Of a stretch of DNA of 12,703 nucleotides, positions 12,097 through 12,703 are shown piece after piece. The position numbers were made by a program, and so were the translations under genes. Each line of letters opens with the position of its first letter. The stretch's first letter is position 1. The notes beneath the pieces were generated by a model. That model was not told where the DNA came from and did no database searches. It saw nothing but the letters and a program-made list of their open reading frames with translations. The DNA comes from Spirochaetaceae bacterium (GTDB lineage: Bacteria > Spirochaetota > Spirochaetia > Treponematales > Breznakiellaceae), in the NCBI GenBank assembly GCA_031275595.1, contig JAISOO010000183.1:1-12703 (forward strand), in the 5' to 3' direction.

Positions 12097-12703
12097 GCAG
12101 GGCCGGGGAAAACCGGAATATTCCCGGGTTCTTTTTCTGGTCGGTGTTTTTTTTGCCCTTATTACCGCCTCCGCCGCCGGTCAGGAGCCGGTTCGGGGGC
12201 AGGCATCGCGTTTCGCCCTGGTAATCGGTAACAGCGATTACCGCTATGTGGAGAATCTGCCGAATACGGTTAACGATGCCTCCGATATTGGGGAAAAACT
12301 TTCGGAGCTGGGGTACCAGGTTGATCTACAGCTTAACGGCGATCTCGGCGCCATGACCCGGGCGATCAGCGGGTGGATACGCCGGCTCTCCGCCGAACGG
12401 TCCAGTGAAGGTTTTTTCTGGTATGCGGGGCATGGGATTCAGGTCGGGGGGGAAAATTACCTTTTGCCCGTGGACATTGATGCGGAGGACGAGGCGGGGA
12501 TCGTCTACGGTTCTTACCCCCTGGGGCGGTTGTTGCTTTCGCTGGAACAAACCGCGAAGAACAAACTCAACGTGGTGGTCCTTGACGCCTGCCGGGATAA
12601 CCCTTTTCAAAACCTTGCGGGCGGGAGCCGAGGTCTTTCCCGGGGTTTTGTAACCGTGGAGCATCCGCCCCAGGATATCTTCATCATGTTTTCTACCGCC
12701 CCC
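12050..12703 (+). CDS. Secreted caspase-like protease (peptidase C14), partial
   Basis: Cysteine protease-like protein, 218 codons visible, open at the right edge. The first ATG in frame is at 12050, inside the previous gene, with AAGGTGG 9 nt upstream; no ATG, GTG or TTG follows before the domain. The N-terminus is a basic stretch of about 26 residues and a hydrophobic segment VLFLVGVFFALITASAAG, so it is predicted to be exported with cleavage near AAG-Q. The p20-like domain begins FALVIGNSDYRYVENLPNTV. The catalytic dyad is intact: His128 in YAGHG and Cys181 in LDACRDNP. This is the pattern of bacterial metacaspase/caspase-like proteins, which normally cut after Arg or Lys. The long overlap implies coupled translation with the PPC protein, so the two probably act together in the periplasm or outside. 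The C-terminal half is not visible and may add further domains. Confidence 0.88.
   Translation, partial: MTNPQRPIRSSCRRSKQGRGKPEYSRVLFLVGVFFALITASAAGQEPVRGQASRFALVIGNSDYRYVENLPNTVNDASDIGEKLSELGYQVDLQLNGDLGAMTRAISGWIRRLSAERSSEGFFWYAGHGIQVGGENYLLPVDIDAEDEAGIVYGSYPLGRLLLSLEQTAKNKLNVVVLDACRDNPFQNLAGGSRGLSRGFVTVEHPPQDIFIMFSTAP

Noticed and set aside
12326..12664. Minus-strand 112-codon frame opposite the caspase gene
   Set aside because: The plus strand encodes an intact caspase-like domain with both catalytic residues. The antisense frame has no domain features.

Overview
The window reads as an accessory stretch of a G+C-rich spirochaete chromosome. My best guess is a termite-gut-type Treponema. 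The basis is the gene repertoire (secreted caspase-like and PPC-domain proteins, an ankyrin protein, a SIR2 deacetylase, a stand-alone DRTGG protein, a small outer-membrane barrel) and the many AAAACTTCAGTTTT-type hairpins between genes. This taxonomic call is inference; no rRNA or other marker gene is present.

Layout, left to right. (1) 1-98: a hairpin repeat and unassigned sequence. (2) 99-1061, minus: a BASS-family (bile acid:Na+ symporter-like) transporter. (3) 1062-1318: a divergent intergenic region packed with hairpin repeats. (4) 1319-3662, plus: a translationally coupled pair, an SDR16C/retinol-dehydrogenase-like short-chain dehydrogenase and an aldehyde dehydrogenase. Together they could take an alcohol to an aldehyde to an acid. 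(5) 3647-6466, minus: an XRE-cupin regulator, then an AMP-forming acyl-CoA synthetase, then a small DRTGG-domain protein. The last has a candidate promoter of its own and overlaps the ALDH gene tail to tail. (6) 6578-8302, plus: a protein with a TIR-like N-terminus and C-terminal ankyrin repeats, then 21 nt later a canonical zinc-binding SIR2 deacetylase. (7) 8410-9234, plus: an exported beta-barrel-like protein of visibly lower G+C. (8) 9525-10454, minus: a very G+C-rich arginase, flanked on both sides by inverted copies of one compound repeat. (9) 10888-12703, plus: behind a good sigma-70-like promoter, a secreted FlgO/CsgG-like protein with two PPC domains, and overlapping its end by 47 nt a secreted caspase-like (peptidase C14) protein cut by the window edge.

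The least explained signal is a family of noncoding hairpins. A simple unit (arms TTTCCCAAAAC / GTTTTGGGAAA) occurs alone at 3-28, 1103-1141, 5876-5907 and 8361-8383. Three longer copies, about 100-115 nt each (1191-1302, 9408-9507 inverted, 10603-10717), carry three hairpins in the same order joined by a conserved linker, CAACNTTAGATT. The middle hairpin looks like a bidirectional terminator, A5-GCGG-loop-CCGC-T5. Retention of order, linker and pairing while the outer arms vary suggests a structured mobile or RNA-level element rather than chance palindromes.

The other candidates for something new are the PPC/caspase pair and the TIR-like-ankyrin/SIR2 pair.
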